From Syngnathus acus (taxonomy: Eukaryota; Chordata; Actinopteri; Syngnathiformes; Syngnathidae): a DNA stretch of 64,000 bases. How positions within the stretch are numbered: position 1 is the stretch's first letter; each line of letters begins with the position of its first letter. Location: the NCBI RefSeq assembly GCF_901709675.1, contig NC_051100.1, positions 7,846,786-7,910,785 on the forward strand, written 5' to 3'. The notes under the pieces were generated by a model. It was not told the origin of the DNA. It was given only the letters and a program-made list of their open reading frames with translations, and ran no database searches. Positions 1 to 12,550 of the stretch are shown in pieces. The position numbers were made by a program, and so were the translations under genes.

Positions 1-3000
1 TTTTAGTCGCCACACTTTAACAGAGACATAGTATGCGTTTTTGTTTTGGTTAGCAAAGGAGTTTAACTGGGCAGGTGGGTGAAGTCAATTTGTGCTATTT
101 AAAAAAATATATATCACAAAACTACAGCACCAGCTACTTCTCCTGTTCCGGGCCAGTCTGGTTTTGATGGCACACCACCTTTGGTTGCCAAACTCATAAG
201 AGGGTCTGCTAAACACAGAAATTTCCTGAAAAGGTCAGAAACAAACTGATCAGATCATCTCAAATGTTGAGAGAAAGTAAAAAACATCATTTCATGCATA
301 ACAACCTGAATTCTGAAGGTGTGATGGCCTGGGAGGAGAGCTTCTCGAAGATCCGCGTAACAGTTTGATGCAACGGATCCTTTGGATTGAGCAGCATGCT
401 GTGACAGTGAGTCAAGAGTGTCGAGAGAAGCCCCCCCTCGCACATAATCTGACGATTCCGCTCCGATTTGACCGCTGACTGAATATGGTTTGCCACTGCA
501 AGCTGGATCTCCATTGAAAGCTGAGGAAAAAACAGAGGAAATAAGTCTAGACCTCGAAGGCCTTATGACATCATGATTAAACAACTACCTCTATGTCCTC
601 GGGCGTAAAGATGAATGGAAGGAGAGTCATGATGACTCGAATAGCTCCGGGGTGAAGAATAACATGATCGTAAGTGAACCTACTGTAAGGCAAAGAGGAA
701 ATCTTGTTAACCCACGTTAAATCTTCTTGCAACAACTTATTTGAGGCATGTGAGTGAAAAGAAGCACCTCGACTGGGATTCTAAATTTGATATGCTGGTT
801 CCTGTGGTTCTACAAGATCCCTGGAGGTCCTCCACCGACTGCTGGATTGGTCCAACGTGGATCGGTGGCGACATTGAATGCATCCCTTCATGCACTGGCG
901 TTCCATTTAGTTTCTTTCGGTCCGCATCGCACAGATCTGGGCCAAAATCCAAATCAAGAGGAGAGTAGAGGCCTGTAGCAAAGTGATCAAGATAGGAAAG
1001 GAGCCTGATGCAAGTCCGAAGAGAGATGGAAAGTTTGACGGATGGGAGGGAGTGACATGAGGGCGCCTCTTCTGCTAACTCAACAAACTGATAGAAGCTT
1101 CTTCCAGGAGGCCGGTGGTCTTCTGCAGTCTTGATAAAGCATCCCTCGTCCGCCTCCCACCTGCTCCTCTCCAAGTGGAAGCAGCCCAGCTGGAGAAGAG
1201 CCTCAGCCAGCTTCTCGTAAAAGCCGCCAGTCTGAAAAAAGTGCCCGTTCACCGTGTGCAGATGTACGGCGGAGGCCAGGATATGGAGGGCGAGAAGGAG
1301 GAGGTCGAGCAATGGTTGATGACCGACGGATCGCCACACTTCTCCTCGGGGAGGGTCAGCCAGGGCGCCTTCCATATCGAGCACGAGCGAGAGCAGTCCA
1401 GCGAAGCCGCCGGCCCGTCGAAAAGCGTCCAAGCTATTTGGGCTCTCCAGCACGTTCAACATAGACTGACAAAGACATTTGACAAAAAGGTGAGCGGATG
1501 GATAAATATTTTGCTAGGCAGAAAGGATAGAAAGCTTTCAAAAACAAGCTGCAGTCAATTAAAACAATGTGATGAAAAATAGATGAAAGATATAGATATA
1601 TCATAAATCATTTCTGGTAATAGTTTTTGGAGGTCAACTAAATCACATTAGCTTTATTCAATTTGGAGAGCTAATCCATCAGGTAGGTAAAGTGTGAGGC
1701 ACAACGCGGGGGCAAATGCGATTAAGTGAAACCGGAGTAATCACAATGGCTCGGAACACTTGGCAACCCGGGTCAGAGCCAATCTGATTGCCACCTGATT
1801 TAACCACGTTAGCACAAACAGCACACAAGCACAAAAATCACACACCGCCCGACACATACACAATATCTGCAAGTAAGAGCGCCTCTCATTGCCATCTATA
1901 AAAATCAGACACATACAGTAGGTGTGTAACCTCGTTAAGCCTAATCAGATCTCGGGCCCATTCACCGATCCGAAAGCAGCACCGCAGTAGCATTGCGACT
2001 GGGCTAATCAAATCGGTCCAGCGTTAACAGCTAAACCTTGTTTAGCAAAATCAATCTGCTTTGGTGATAATGTAATCAACATCCCACATGTAAAGAAAAT
2101 AAATTCACTTGCTAATTATATTTTAAGTGCGTTACAATTTGTTATGATTTGATGCGAGATGGAGACTTCAAGCTGAGAGGAGAGTACCTGTAACAGGTCT
2201 CGCTTCAAAGCCAGTTCTTGTTGTGTGGAGGAACAGAGGGCTCCTATGGCGGTGCTCATGAACTCCTCCGGGTTCAGCTCGGCGAGATGCTCCAAAATGC
2301 ACAGAGCGGGACCTCGATAATGAGCTTCATCCAGGAAGAGCTTTATGTAAGGAAGCATACCGAGCTCTCGCACTGAAACTGAAACATAAGCAAATAATTG
2401 GGCTCATTTAAAAATAATCTAATAATGTAGTGAAGTAAAATTGTAATCCATATTGGATCCTATTTCTATTCTGCTTACCGTATTTTCCGCACGATAAGGC
2501 GCACCTAAAAACCTCAAATTTTCTCAAAAGCCGACAGTGCGCCTTATAATCAGGTGCGCCTTATATATGGACCAATATTGAGCCACTACAGCAGGCGTGT
2601 CCAAAGTCCAGCCCGCGGGCCAAATGTATATACCTTATATATGGACAAAGTTTTAAAATGGGCCATTCATTGAAGGTGTGCCTTATAATCCGGTGCGCCT
2701 TATATATGGACAACGTTTTAAAATGGGCCATTCATTGAAGGTGCGCCTTATATATGGACAAAGTTTTAAAATGGGCCATTCATTGAAGGTGCGCCTTATA
2801 ACCCGGTGCGCCTTATAGTGCGGAAAATACGGTAATCTTTTTGCAGTTGAAGGAAGTTGCAGCCTTTACTAAATTGCTTTTGTAATTAAAAAAGTAATTC
2901 AAATCCATTTTAAATAAACACTGACGTTTCCTACCTGTGTTTTTGATTGAGCGCAGAGTAAGAGCGGACACAACTTGCAGCATACAAGTCGTCAGCAACT

Positions 3001-6000
3001 TGTCGCAATCTTCTACGCATGGCAGCTGCTCTGCATCTACGGAGTAGATTTGTATTTCAGAGTTGACATTTGCGATTTGATGTCAAAATGACTCATAATG
3101 ACATGATGCAGTGAATCATTGTTGAAGGAATTGCTCAACGTCACTCGTGCAATGCTGGCTGTAAAGTGCACTCAAATGACGGGTGAGTCACATGTGATGT
3201 CTCCTACCTAATTGAGACGTAGAGACAATTCCAGCCTTCCGGATGATTTTTGCTCTCCTGCGAAGCTCCCCGAGCAGTAACTCCAAGAGGCCCCCGTCGC
3301 TTAGCACTTCTGCCAGCATGCCACTGTGCACCGTCATCCTACACAGGAGATTAACATCATGATTTTAAAATATGAGTCCGTTTTTATTATTATATTTTGA
3401 ATTGCAATGAATCTAATCCTCCTTAGCAAATACATTTCGGCATGTAGAGTGAATATTTTGAAATGATTTTTTTCAGGCTATCAGAGATAGGGTTCCTTGC
3501 AAAGATCAGATGAAAAGGATTGAGGACATGTCCATATATGTAACCATTATTTGATTGTCTCATTACATTTCTCTTTATTTATTCCAAAGTAGCGCTGCTT
3601 ACTTGTGAAAACTTGTAAGAGTCGCCACTCCAAACTCTGCTCCCACCACTCGTGGAGCTAGTGACCCTGACCAGCTCTGCTTCAAGATGCCCAGCAGTAT
3701 GCACAATGCCTCATGGGGAATGTAGTTAAGCTTGAAGATGACCTGGAGGAGACCCAGCATTGGATCAGTACTATCAAAAACATACATTCAGTAATATGTG
3801 AGACCGACTGTACCATTTCGAGCATTGAGAAGAACATCGTTTGGACTGCTGCTGGTTTGCGGCACACACATGTGGCCACTTGGGCCATTGTCTGGGTGGT
3901 CCACTCCAACAAGAAGAAATTGGCTTTGTCTCTCTCCCAAATCATTTGTACCGTTCTTAAGATCTGACAGCACAGCAATGAATCCTCAGATTGCAGCAAG
4001 GTTGCCTGCAGCAGATAGAAGGCAGGCATGTTCTTAACTGATGAACCTGAAATAAAAAGTTGAGAGTCAAGAAAAAAAAAAAGCATCTGTAGTAAGTTAT
4101 GTCATTTTTTATTTCAATGAGGAGCTGAGCAAGGTTAATATAGTCAAAATATTCAATGAATAAAATACTCCTGGAAGATTTTCTGTGGCAAGGTCAATTG
4201 AATAGAGGAAACACAACAAATTAGGTTGCACATAAACAAATAGATTGAAAACAAAAACTATAACATGTATGAATACAACAAATAATCTGCTTTGATATAG
4301 TTTGTCTGCCACCTTGTCAAAATATGAACATGGAAGGGAATATATTGGGCCAGAAAACACCCTGGCGTGTGTTATGGATAAATAAAAAGCTGCTTAGTAA
4401 TAGAATTCATGTTCACGCTTAAGTTAAATTGCATCAAAACCAAATAAGATCAACACAAGACTTTCATGATCCCTGTGTGGGAATGAGAGCTTCTGCTTCA
4501 TGTGATGGATGGCTGCTCAGTGCGAGTGTGCACATGTGTGTTTATTATAGCCGTCGCATTTCGGAGTCTTCCGCTGGTGTGTGTGCATCCATGATAAATG
4601 GCTGCTTGTTGTAGGCCAGTGGTGAATAGATGTGGGGCATCCTAACATGGTTAAAAGGGAAGCCGCCACTTCATCATCCCAGACATAATCACCTCAGCTT
4701 CCTGTTAAGCGGAGGGACACTGCTTGCCACAGCGGGGTGCAGGTGGGGGCAGTGTGGGAGTCAAGGTGGGCAGTTGCAACAGAGGAATCGAGTGAACAAT
4801 CGAAATGACGGCTTTGAGCTTGGAAGTTGGAACACGACAAAGTAGGATGAGCGGTTAGGTTGTGGGTTACCTTTGTTGAGGGGCGGCACAAATTTAAAGC
4901 CTGGAGGCTGAGGGTGGCTGACACAAAGAGCCACTTTGAGTTCTGTTTTGCCGAGCAGGGTGAAGGAGGCAATGAGCGCCAGCAGTTCCTCCACATAGTG
5001 GAACTGATCCTCCGAGATACCTCCTTCGCAACTTTTGTGGAATGATAGGCGAGAGGAAATAAAAAGAGTGAAGAGATGAAAATCACAATAAAATGAGATT
5101 GCATTGATTATGTTGGTGCTTTGCTAAAATAATTTCAACATGAGCCAAAATATATTATCATCATCTCACCGTTTAAGAATGTTTTGGAGGGCCTTGTAGC
5201 CATTGTGGGTGTCAAACTCAATGAAGAGAGCTGGATTGAGAAGATATGTGTCTGGAATGAAGCTGAACACAGCCACGGCCACCTCAGCTAACAGCGGGCC
5301 AGCCGCCTCTGAATTGATATGTAACAGATTCTGGATGCATATGCGAATGCAGTTCTTTGCTGAAAAGAAGAAGACAATTAGATTTTTGTAGGATTAATTA
5401 TTGGAAAAAAAATAAAATAAAGCAAGAATAAATACTTTGCCAAGTGTACACTAAATCCAATTGTTGGCTCACCAAGTAGGTTGGGAACAGTGTTGCTCGT
5501 AGCTACAGCCGAAACCACCTTAAGGACGCGGGAGGCCTGATGCCTCCACGAGACGCTGGTCTGGTCCCAAAGTGAGGTAAGGCCAATTATAAGGCACTGA
5601 AGCTCCTGGGTCTCTACCAGTCGCTCCACGTTGACTGGCTGCCTACATAGTTGGAGGAGAACCTACAAAAGATGCAAGGGTTTGAGGGACGTGAGGAAGT
5701 CAGATACACTATCTAGTGTCAGATGGAAGAATAAAGTCATGTTTACCTGTGTTAGAGGCTCCTGAAAGCTCTCTTTTGTGGTTAAGTCCTCCTTGGGTGG
5801 GATGCACACGAGCAAGTACAAACATTTGACAAGAACAGCAGGAAGCTCTGGATTCATAGATGACACCTACCAACATAAATGTTAAGAAACGTAAAGACTT
5901 GTGTCAAAAAGAAAGATAGTTGAAAGATTGTTTAGGTGGGTGTATTTTAGGTTCGATAAAAAAAAAAAAAAGTTGTCGGTATTAGATGACATGAGCAGAG

Positions 6001-8524
6001 CAAGGAACTCAAAAAAACTCACCGAGCTATCAGCAGTTAACAGCAGGAGAGATTTTAGCAGCAGCCATCCTGAACAGCTTGTGTGTTCGTCTTCTTTCTG
6101 GAAGAATTGCACAACTTCCTCACGGGCATTTTCTGGGAACACAAAAGATTGTATGATTAGTACGCAAGCATATTCATTTAGAAAAAAAACTTCAAATAAA
6201 TGTAAGGCAATTGTTGTTGTATTTATAAAGAGCTTACCCAATAAAAGAAAATGTTTTGAGATTTAGTAATTCTCTAGCAATGTTATAGTTTTTCCACAAT
6301 AGTTACAAAAGTCGTTTTTTTCGCAATTTATTGTCAATTCAGCAATAATGTGATAAACATCTCTGAATTGAACCACAATGTGTCAATATATTTATCAATA
6401 TAATGTAACAATAAATCGAGACATTTAAATAAAGCATTGAGTAGAAGAACCACAGCTCATAGGAAAAAAGCAGAAGTAAAGAGTGAGATAGAAAGTCTGG
6501 AAAATCATGACATTATTATGAGGGACTGTTTTGTGTCAGGGGTCTTTACCTGCTGGCCTTTCCGTAAGCCTGTTGTGGATGTTATGGATGAAGGCATCAG
6601 TGGTGAGAGCTGCAAGTCCCTTTAGGTCCACCCCTTCAAGCCCTTCACCTTCCTCACATACCTTCAATCAAGTGAAGACAGCTCATTAGAATATTGATTA
6701 CACACACACACAACAGATAATTTATTGAATTCATTAGATGGAAGCTTTCCCCGCCCTCACTGAACAAGAAGCTGTCAAACAAAGGTGCTTTAGTCGGAGG
6801 TGGTATATTATAAGTCACCAACTGGCACTATGTTCTCTTTCACTTCCATAAGAGGATATCGTATTTCACTGAGTGAGCTGTTATGTAAATCCTTGAATGC
6901 TGGTCATGAGGTTTAAATCAGGCACGCACACATGCAAAGTAACACGGAATGATTATAGGTAAAGACTCAAATAAGTCCCAATGCACTTGGAAATATAATA
7001 ATAATAATAATAATTATTATCATTATTATTATTATTAAATAAAATAACGGACCATCACTGGTATGGTTCTGAAGTCTTATTATTATTATTATTATTATGA
7101 TATAAAATATATAACTGGCCATCACTGGTATGGTTCTGAAGTCTCACAAAATGTATTTAAGGTGTGAACTCAAAATTGTTCAATGAAATTTGCTTGACTG
7201 TGAATGTTCCACTGTATTCATCATCACACTTATTAATTCCAAATCAAACGTGGGGTTTTTGAATTCCATGTGACAATAAAACAAAGAGCAGAGACCTGTT
7301 GTTCCAAGGGCTGAGTGATGGGATTGGCGAAAGGCCAAACATCTGATTGTCACCTCATATTATCTGCATTGATTCGAGAATGCTGTCTTGTTACTTTAAC
7401 CTTTGCTGATAAGTCTTGAAATGTTCCTATCCATTAAGAATTCCCGAATGCACTCTCCATGTTGACAAATATTTAGTGAAAAGGCAATAGAGGCAAGAGC
7501 TTGGATACCTGTATGTAGAGAGGCAGGACTCTGACTAGATGGTCATGGTTCTTTTCTGAAGGGGCCACATGATCTTTGCAGTCCAAATTTGAGCATTGGT
7601 AAATGTCAAGTTGATGCAGTTGTTCACGTAGTAAATCAGAGAGCTGAGGGTCCCGACAAGGGACGACCGCTTTCTTCACATCCAACTCGGCAGAAACTGA
7701 TAGCTCCCCTGAAGCACTCAGCTCGCCTGTTTCTTTATTGACCCTCTCACCCTTTACGCCGGCATCCTGGGGAGGAACACAAAGACAACATTCAGAGATC
7801 TACAACATCATCTAGTTATGACAAATTATGACAACACACACCATTTTCCAATAAAAATGTGCTGGGGGGGAAAAACTATCACTCAGGAGACTAAAACCAC
7901 TAGCAGTCAAATACCACCTAAAATGTTCATTCATTAAGATCAGCATGAAAACAAAATGACCAGAAATGTCAACTTTGTTTACTCAACCCCACAAATTCTC
8001 TAAAAATAGTCAAGTAACTCAAAATTAAGAGAAACATTTTTTACTTATCATCATTCTGAAAGTTTTGATTTCAATAGCAATATTTTGTGGAGAAGATTTA
8101 AGATACCCAGGATAGTTTTGTTATAGCTCCATTTTGCCTTAATTTTCTTCCATTTGTGACGAATCTACAATGAATTCCACATGATTTTCCAAAGATAGAA
8201 ATCCAAGTAGCAAACACAATGATTGCAGTCAGCTTTCAAATCAACAACAGAAAATTATTGGATTGAAATTCATGGTAAAAACAAAGAAGTTGAATCAAAT
8301 CATTCTGAGCATTTTCTATTAACAGGCATGTGATTTACAAAGAAGGAAGTGGTGGACTGTTCAGCTCACATTCCTCACAAATGTACTGATTATTTAACAT
8401 CACTCATGTGAGAAGCTTCTGTGTGCGTGAGTCCAATGCAAACTTCTTATCGGCATTTCATTGAAACACACACAATGACAGAATGTACAACACAAGTTCT
8501 TACCTGTGTTTGTGTGAGAGCCAT
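1..8524 (-). CDS. wdfy4: WDFY4 (WD repeat and FYVE domain-containing family member 4), N-terminal part, truncated by window edge
   Basis: WDFY4 is a very large BEACH/WD40 protein; in mammals it is needed for antigen cross-presentation by type 1 dendritic cells. Only the N-terminal, armadillo-like helical part is here; the BEACH and WD40 regions lie beyond position 1. Coding exons in transcript order: 8524-8504 (start, MALTQTQ), 7766-7509, 6661-6550, 6132-6023, 5866-5747, 5662-5473, 5359-5170, 5031-4871, 4046-3814, 3742-3603, 3338-3208, 3036-2935, 2372-2188, 1465-768, 679-589, 520-306, and a partial exon starting at 225. Phases agree at every junction, giving about 985 residues before the partial exon. 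Family landmarks include NFFLLEWT, ALCILEHLAELNPEEFMS, GALCSSTQQEL, VNGHFFQTGG, LHPGAIRVIM and NRQIMCEGGLL. WDFY3 is the alternative, but position beside arhgap22 and the segments favour WDFY4. The 3814 donor (gtacag) is weak, and the end of the last exon is unresolved. Confidence 0.9.
2478..2832. mobile_element. Non-autonomous DNA transposon (MITE) with 28-bp terminal inverted repeats and TA target duplication
   Basis: The left end (2478-2505, beginning CCGTATTTTCCGCAC) and right end (2805-2832) are inverted complements over 28 bases with one mismatch. TA flanks both sides (2476-2477 and 2833-2834), as expected of Tc1/mariner-type insertion. There is no transposase frame in the 355 bases. 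The interior holds about three copies of a motif built on TTTTAAAATGGGCCATTCAT (roughly 2650-2790) and a fragment resembling hAT-type ends (about 2588-2628). It lies in a wdfy4 intron. Confidence 0.75.
6996..7144. repeat. ATT/TTA microsatellite with a duplicated flank
   Basis: Two TTA/AAT runs (about 6997-7037 and 7077-7098) alternate with two identical 26-base copies beginning CCATCACTGGTATGG (7052-7077 and 7119-7144), 67 bases apart. This is a short tandem duplication that took part of the microsatellite with it. It lies in a wdfy4 intron. Confidence 0.7.
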
Positions 8525-8807
8525 GTGTGACTCTTAACAGGTAACTGTGAAAGTGACGTGTAGGAGTCCAGCTGAGTTCCTACTGTGTCCACATTTCCAT
8601 ATCAGCAGCATAGGCGAGCAGAGACCTGCTAAAACATGACTGAAGCTCACTCCACTCTGCTGTGCTGTGCTGTGTGCCTGCTCTCACTAATCTGCAACAA
8701 GTAGAATGAACTTTGAACATTGGCTGGCTCAGGTCATGTGCCTCCCGACTACCCCAGAGAAGCAGAAGTGAAAAAGTATTGTTGGGTCGATTGGATTGGG
8801 CCCTCCC

Positions 8808-8880
8808 ACCACAGCTCAGTAGTCTCTTGTGCTTTTTATAGACCTGTCAGATCTGGCTGTCATGATATGACTCAGTGTGA
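8808..8880 (-). promoter_or_regulatory. Putative wdfy4 core promoter with TATA box and AP-1/MARE-like site
   Basis: On the minus strand 8840-8831 reads TATAAAAAGC, about 310 bases upstream of the wdfy4 start codon, which would place transcription initiation near 8,805. Just upstream is the palindromic heptamer TGACTCA (8868-8874), an AP-1/Maf core. Initiation here is inferred from these motifs only. An untranslated 5' exon could intervene. Confidence 0.35.
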
Positions 8881-8950
8881 CAGCAAATCACGAGAAAGCA
8901 AGTGAGGCCTTCAATTAAAAATACATTTGAAGGGGAATTACAACCAAGGC

Positions 8951-9125
8951 TGCATGGTGGTTGAATGGTTTGCACCTCCACCTTACAGTTCATGTGACAA
9001 GTTCTCATGCTTACATGGGTTTTCTCCAGGTAGGCCGGTTTTCTCCCACATTCCAAAAACATTCTCCTTGGGTTAGTTGAAGACTATAAATTGCCCCTAA
9101 ATGTGATTGTGAATTTTTTTTTGTT
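8951..9125 (+). mobile_element. tRNA-derived fish SINE, degenerate copy
   Basis: The stretch follows the layout of common teleost tRNA-derived SINEs: a degenerate tRNA-like head (GGCTGCATGGTGGTTGAATGG), then the conserved body with CATGGGTTTTCTCCAGGTA, TTCTCCCACATTCCAAAAAC, GTTAGTTGAAGAC and TAAATTGCCCCTA. It sits between the wdfy4 promoter and the zdhhc gene. Family assignment is from recall of the consensus, not a search. Confidence 0.7.
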
Positions 9126-9953
9126 GCTATTTACAAAAATATTGAATCATTCAACGAGACAAATGAATACAAATTAAACTTTAATTTAATTAATTAATTA
9201 TTGAATGAATTATTGACAATCGAGCCATCATTGCAACATATATTAATGATTTTGACGAAATAACCAAAACAATCCTGCGGTGAAAGTGAAGGACGCAAAC
9301 CAAACAAACAGTGTCATCTAGTGGGCAAGTACAATATTGCAACTATTGCAACTCACAACTATCAGATTACGCAAAAAAGAAGAATAAAGAGTTTCGAACG
9401 TACACGGTGCACAATTTCAAAATGTTGCTCCATTAGTGTTGATTTAAGATTAGAAGAGAAGTTGACGTCAAGACAAAACATAGATCATGAACAATTATAG
9501 CCGGAGGGTGCACATTTTTACGAATGAATTTAGACTACAGTTTTTTTCCGGGACTTAATACATGCAAAGTAAATCAAAAATTAAATAACATTGATTCTCT
9601 GTACCGGCGGCTAGTAAATTACTAAAACCAACACAAATATGGTGTCAAATTATAGATTTGGAAAAAAAGCATTCCTCTATAAAACAACAAAAGAACGTAT
9701 TTAGTACTACGTCCCTTTCCTGTTTCACTTACGACATCTCTGGTCATGTGGGATGCTTCAACCAATGATATGCCTGAGGCGTGGTCCGTCACTGACAAGC
9801 AGTTTACTGTTGCGTCTCGTCGTCGCGGAATGTTTATTTTTAGGGTTTGCATGAAAAATATAAAGACGCAATTCGTCTTAGAAGCTAATTTAATGTGATC
9901 ACTTCCGGAGAAGTAGGAATATAAGGCAGATCTGCTCATGTGAAGCCACAACA

Positions 9954-12550
9954 ATGCATCCGATGCCTTCAGGTTCCCTGGGTAACGAGGGTATTTTTGA
10001 CTTCACACAAACGGGAAACCTTGAGCAGTGCAAAGTCATTATTCAGAATGACCGCTCAGTCCTTTCACTAAAAGGTAAGCACAAAACAAATAAAATTCAC
10101 AAGTTTTGCGATGTGTAATGGCAATGGATGGCTGTATCTTTGGAAAATATTTTTCTTGTAATCAGAATTTACTATGATAAAATTGGTGATTACAAGTTTC
10201 AGGTCTTTTCTTTTGAAACCATTTGCGTGGTTGTAAAAATGTAAAATATCCATCCATTTTATATAGTATGAGTATGATATCGGTATAATAACATATGCAC
10301 ACATTTCAAATATATATATACGTACATATATTTTTACCTTCATCCAGGCTGGGGTGGTTTCACTCCACTGCACTACGCTGCCCTTCATGGTCACCGTTCC
10401 CTTGTTGACCTTTTCCTCAGCAACGGAGCAGACCCCAACTTGACATGCAATGCAGGACAGTCAGCTTTTCATTTTGCATGCAGGTATTTGAAGACTCTAA
10501 TCTGTAGTTATTTTATTTGGGAAAAACTGTCCATCTTGTAATGGATGATTGACTCCTGCTAGGCAAGGAAACATTGACATCATTCATAAAATGATCAAGT
10601 ATGGAGCTGATCTGCGTGCCGTAGATCTACAAGGAAAATCCTCTCTTCATCATGCCGTGACAGGGGGCAGTGTGTGAGTGAAGTCACCAAAACAAGTCAA
10701 ATGCTCACATTTTGATCACAATTCAGACATGCATTGACCATGATGTACATTTTACAGTGTTGCAGTGCACTATTTGTGGGAGACAGAAATGTTCCGTTTC
10801 ACAGACACAGACATGCACCAGGTGACCCCCCTTCACTTGGCAGCAACAACGGGCAACGCCGATATGATCCAATACCTTCTGAGAGACCAGGTAACACATA
10901 AAAAAGGGAATGTGTAAATCGCTGTATAAATCAATTTACCATGTACACAGCGTTGTGCCGTGGATGCTGTCGACCAAAAGGGGGCGACGGCACTTCACGT
11001 TGCAGCAGAACGAGGCTGCGTGGAGGTATGTTGGACCCTGCTGCAAAAAGCTGGATGCAGGATTCTTCATGAGAAAAACATCAATGGCTTCACACCACTA
11101 GACCTCAGCAAACAGGGCAAAACATTTAGGTGAATAATAAAATGAATTTAAGATGATGCCTTCACTGCACACATGGCTGTGCTTTTATTTTGCAGGCATC
11201 AACAACTCACCAAACTACTGAGCCAGTACATGAATGTGCCAATTCACCACAAGCCCAAAGAATCTCACGGTAGATATCACCTGTAATGTTTAAATACGGT
11301 TTTGCACAACAGACACAATTCTGAGACATATACATTCACTTGTGTGTGTGTTTTGCTTGTGTCCCCTTAATGCCAGTTTTGTACTACTGGACACTGTTTT
11401 TTCCAAGCCTGGGTGGAGCCACCATTCTTCTAGTAGCTGCCATGATGGGGGGTTATGGTGGTCTCCTTTGTTGCTTAGTTTTCCCCTGGCTGGCCATAAA
11501 CATCTTCACTCAGTCCCACCGTATGGCCACTTATCAAAGGTTTGACAAATGTGGCATGTTTTAAGTATGTGTTATATTTCCAACACATTTTATAGCACGT
11601 TGGATCTCTTTGTTCAGATCGCAGATATCTTCTTTCCAGGTTACCCAACCCCGTTTACCTGGGAAGCCTCATCGCCGGCATGCTCCATTCCTTTTTCTGC
11701 TTTTACGGGAAAATAGCACCTAATATCCTAGAATTATTTGCTACATATGCATAAGTTTACGCTTTTTGAGTACATACCTCAAGTCTTATCCTTAACCTAA
11801 TGTAATGTGTGTGGACGAACGGTGCCCTGGTCCAGGTGTCGACGGTCCACCTCTGCTTCGTCCTCGGTTTGTTCTGTAAGGTTCTGACTCAAGACCCTGG
11901 GACACTGGACGAAGCAAAAGCTGATCCTCGGTTCTCCTGCATCGCTGACCTAGTAGACACGAACCAGAGCATTCATAGGTTCTGTCCCTACTGTGAGGTA
12001 AGACATACTGGACATGGGTCAATAGTGGACAAAAATGATCACCTCCTGGGTCTCCCTTCATCTACAGTTGTTCCAGCCCGACTACACGAAGCACTGCAAG
12101 CTCTGTGATGTGTGCGTTCAAGACTACGACCACCACTGCCTTATTCTTAACCGGTGCATCGGACGAGCTAACCACCGCCTCTTCCTCTTCTTTATCCTCT
12201 CCATGGTCATGGGGCACTTGTTGTTTGTTGCCACGGCAACAAGCTACCTGTACAACAAGATGTCAGCCAGCAGTTTGTCATCGTGGTTCACGTTCCTGGG
12301 GATTGAGTTCTGGGTCACAGTGATGACGGTTATGAACGCCATAACACTCTTGTGGGAGTTGTGGCTGCTGACAGAGCAGTTTTGTGCCATCGCCATAGCA
12401 ACAACTACTTACTTCAGACACTGTAAAGATGTCAGGCGACATAGGTCACTTGGTCAGCGCTGTGTGGTAGTGCTGACGTTTCTGCTTGAGGGACGGAGGC
12501 GGCTGGGGTATGGACCTACAAAAGATGACAAAGTCATGATGGACATTTAA
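9954..12550 (+). CDS. Ankyrin-repeat DHHC palmitoyltransferase (ZDHHC13/ZDHHC17-like)
   Basis: Predicted S-acyltransferase that attaches palmitate to cysteines of client proteins at Golgi or other membranes. Exons: 9954-10074 (start MHPMPSGSLG), 10348-10483, 10563-10673, 10758-10890, 10951-11129, 11196-11269, 11377-11539, 11640-11722, about 11807-11997, 12068-12550 (stop TAA). The N-terminal half is ankyrin repeats (GFTPLHYAALHGH, SSLHHAV, TPLHLAATTGN, TALHVAAERG, GFTPLDLSKQGK). Hydrophobic segments follow. The cysteine-rich domain runs FCPYCE...HCKLCDVCVQDYDHHC with an intact catalytic DHHC, then two more membrane spans. Taking 11807 as the ninth exon's start, the total is 1,674 bases (557 residues), slightly shorter than ZDHHC13/17. 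That junction is the weak point: the donor is ATATCC and no in-frame AG or AC acceptor exists. I do not recall a counterpart between WDFY4 and ARHGAP22 in mammals. AATAAA at 13039 is a plausible polyadenylation signal. Confidence 0.85.
11723..11806 (+). other. Candidate U12-type (minor spliceosome) intron with non-canonical AT-AT ends
   Basis: The donor reads ATATCCTAGA, close to the minor-class AT-AC donor ATATCCTT. TCCTTAAC (11789-11796) matches the minor-class branch consensus. The only nearby AC (11815-11816) breaks the frame by one base. Ending the intron at 11806 (TAAT) keeps the frame and puts the acceptor about 11-12 bases from the branch A, the preferred spacing. Without removal, translation hits an in-frame TAA at 11762-11764. 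Confidence 0.5.

Noticed and set aside
1115-1582. 155-codon plus-strand open frame
   Set aside because: It is the antisense shadow of the large wdfy4 exon 1465-768.
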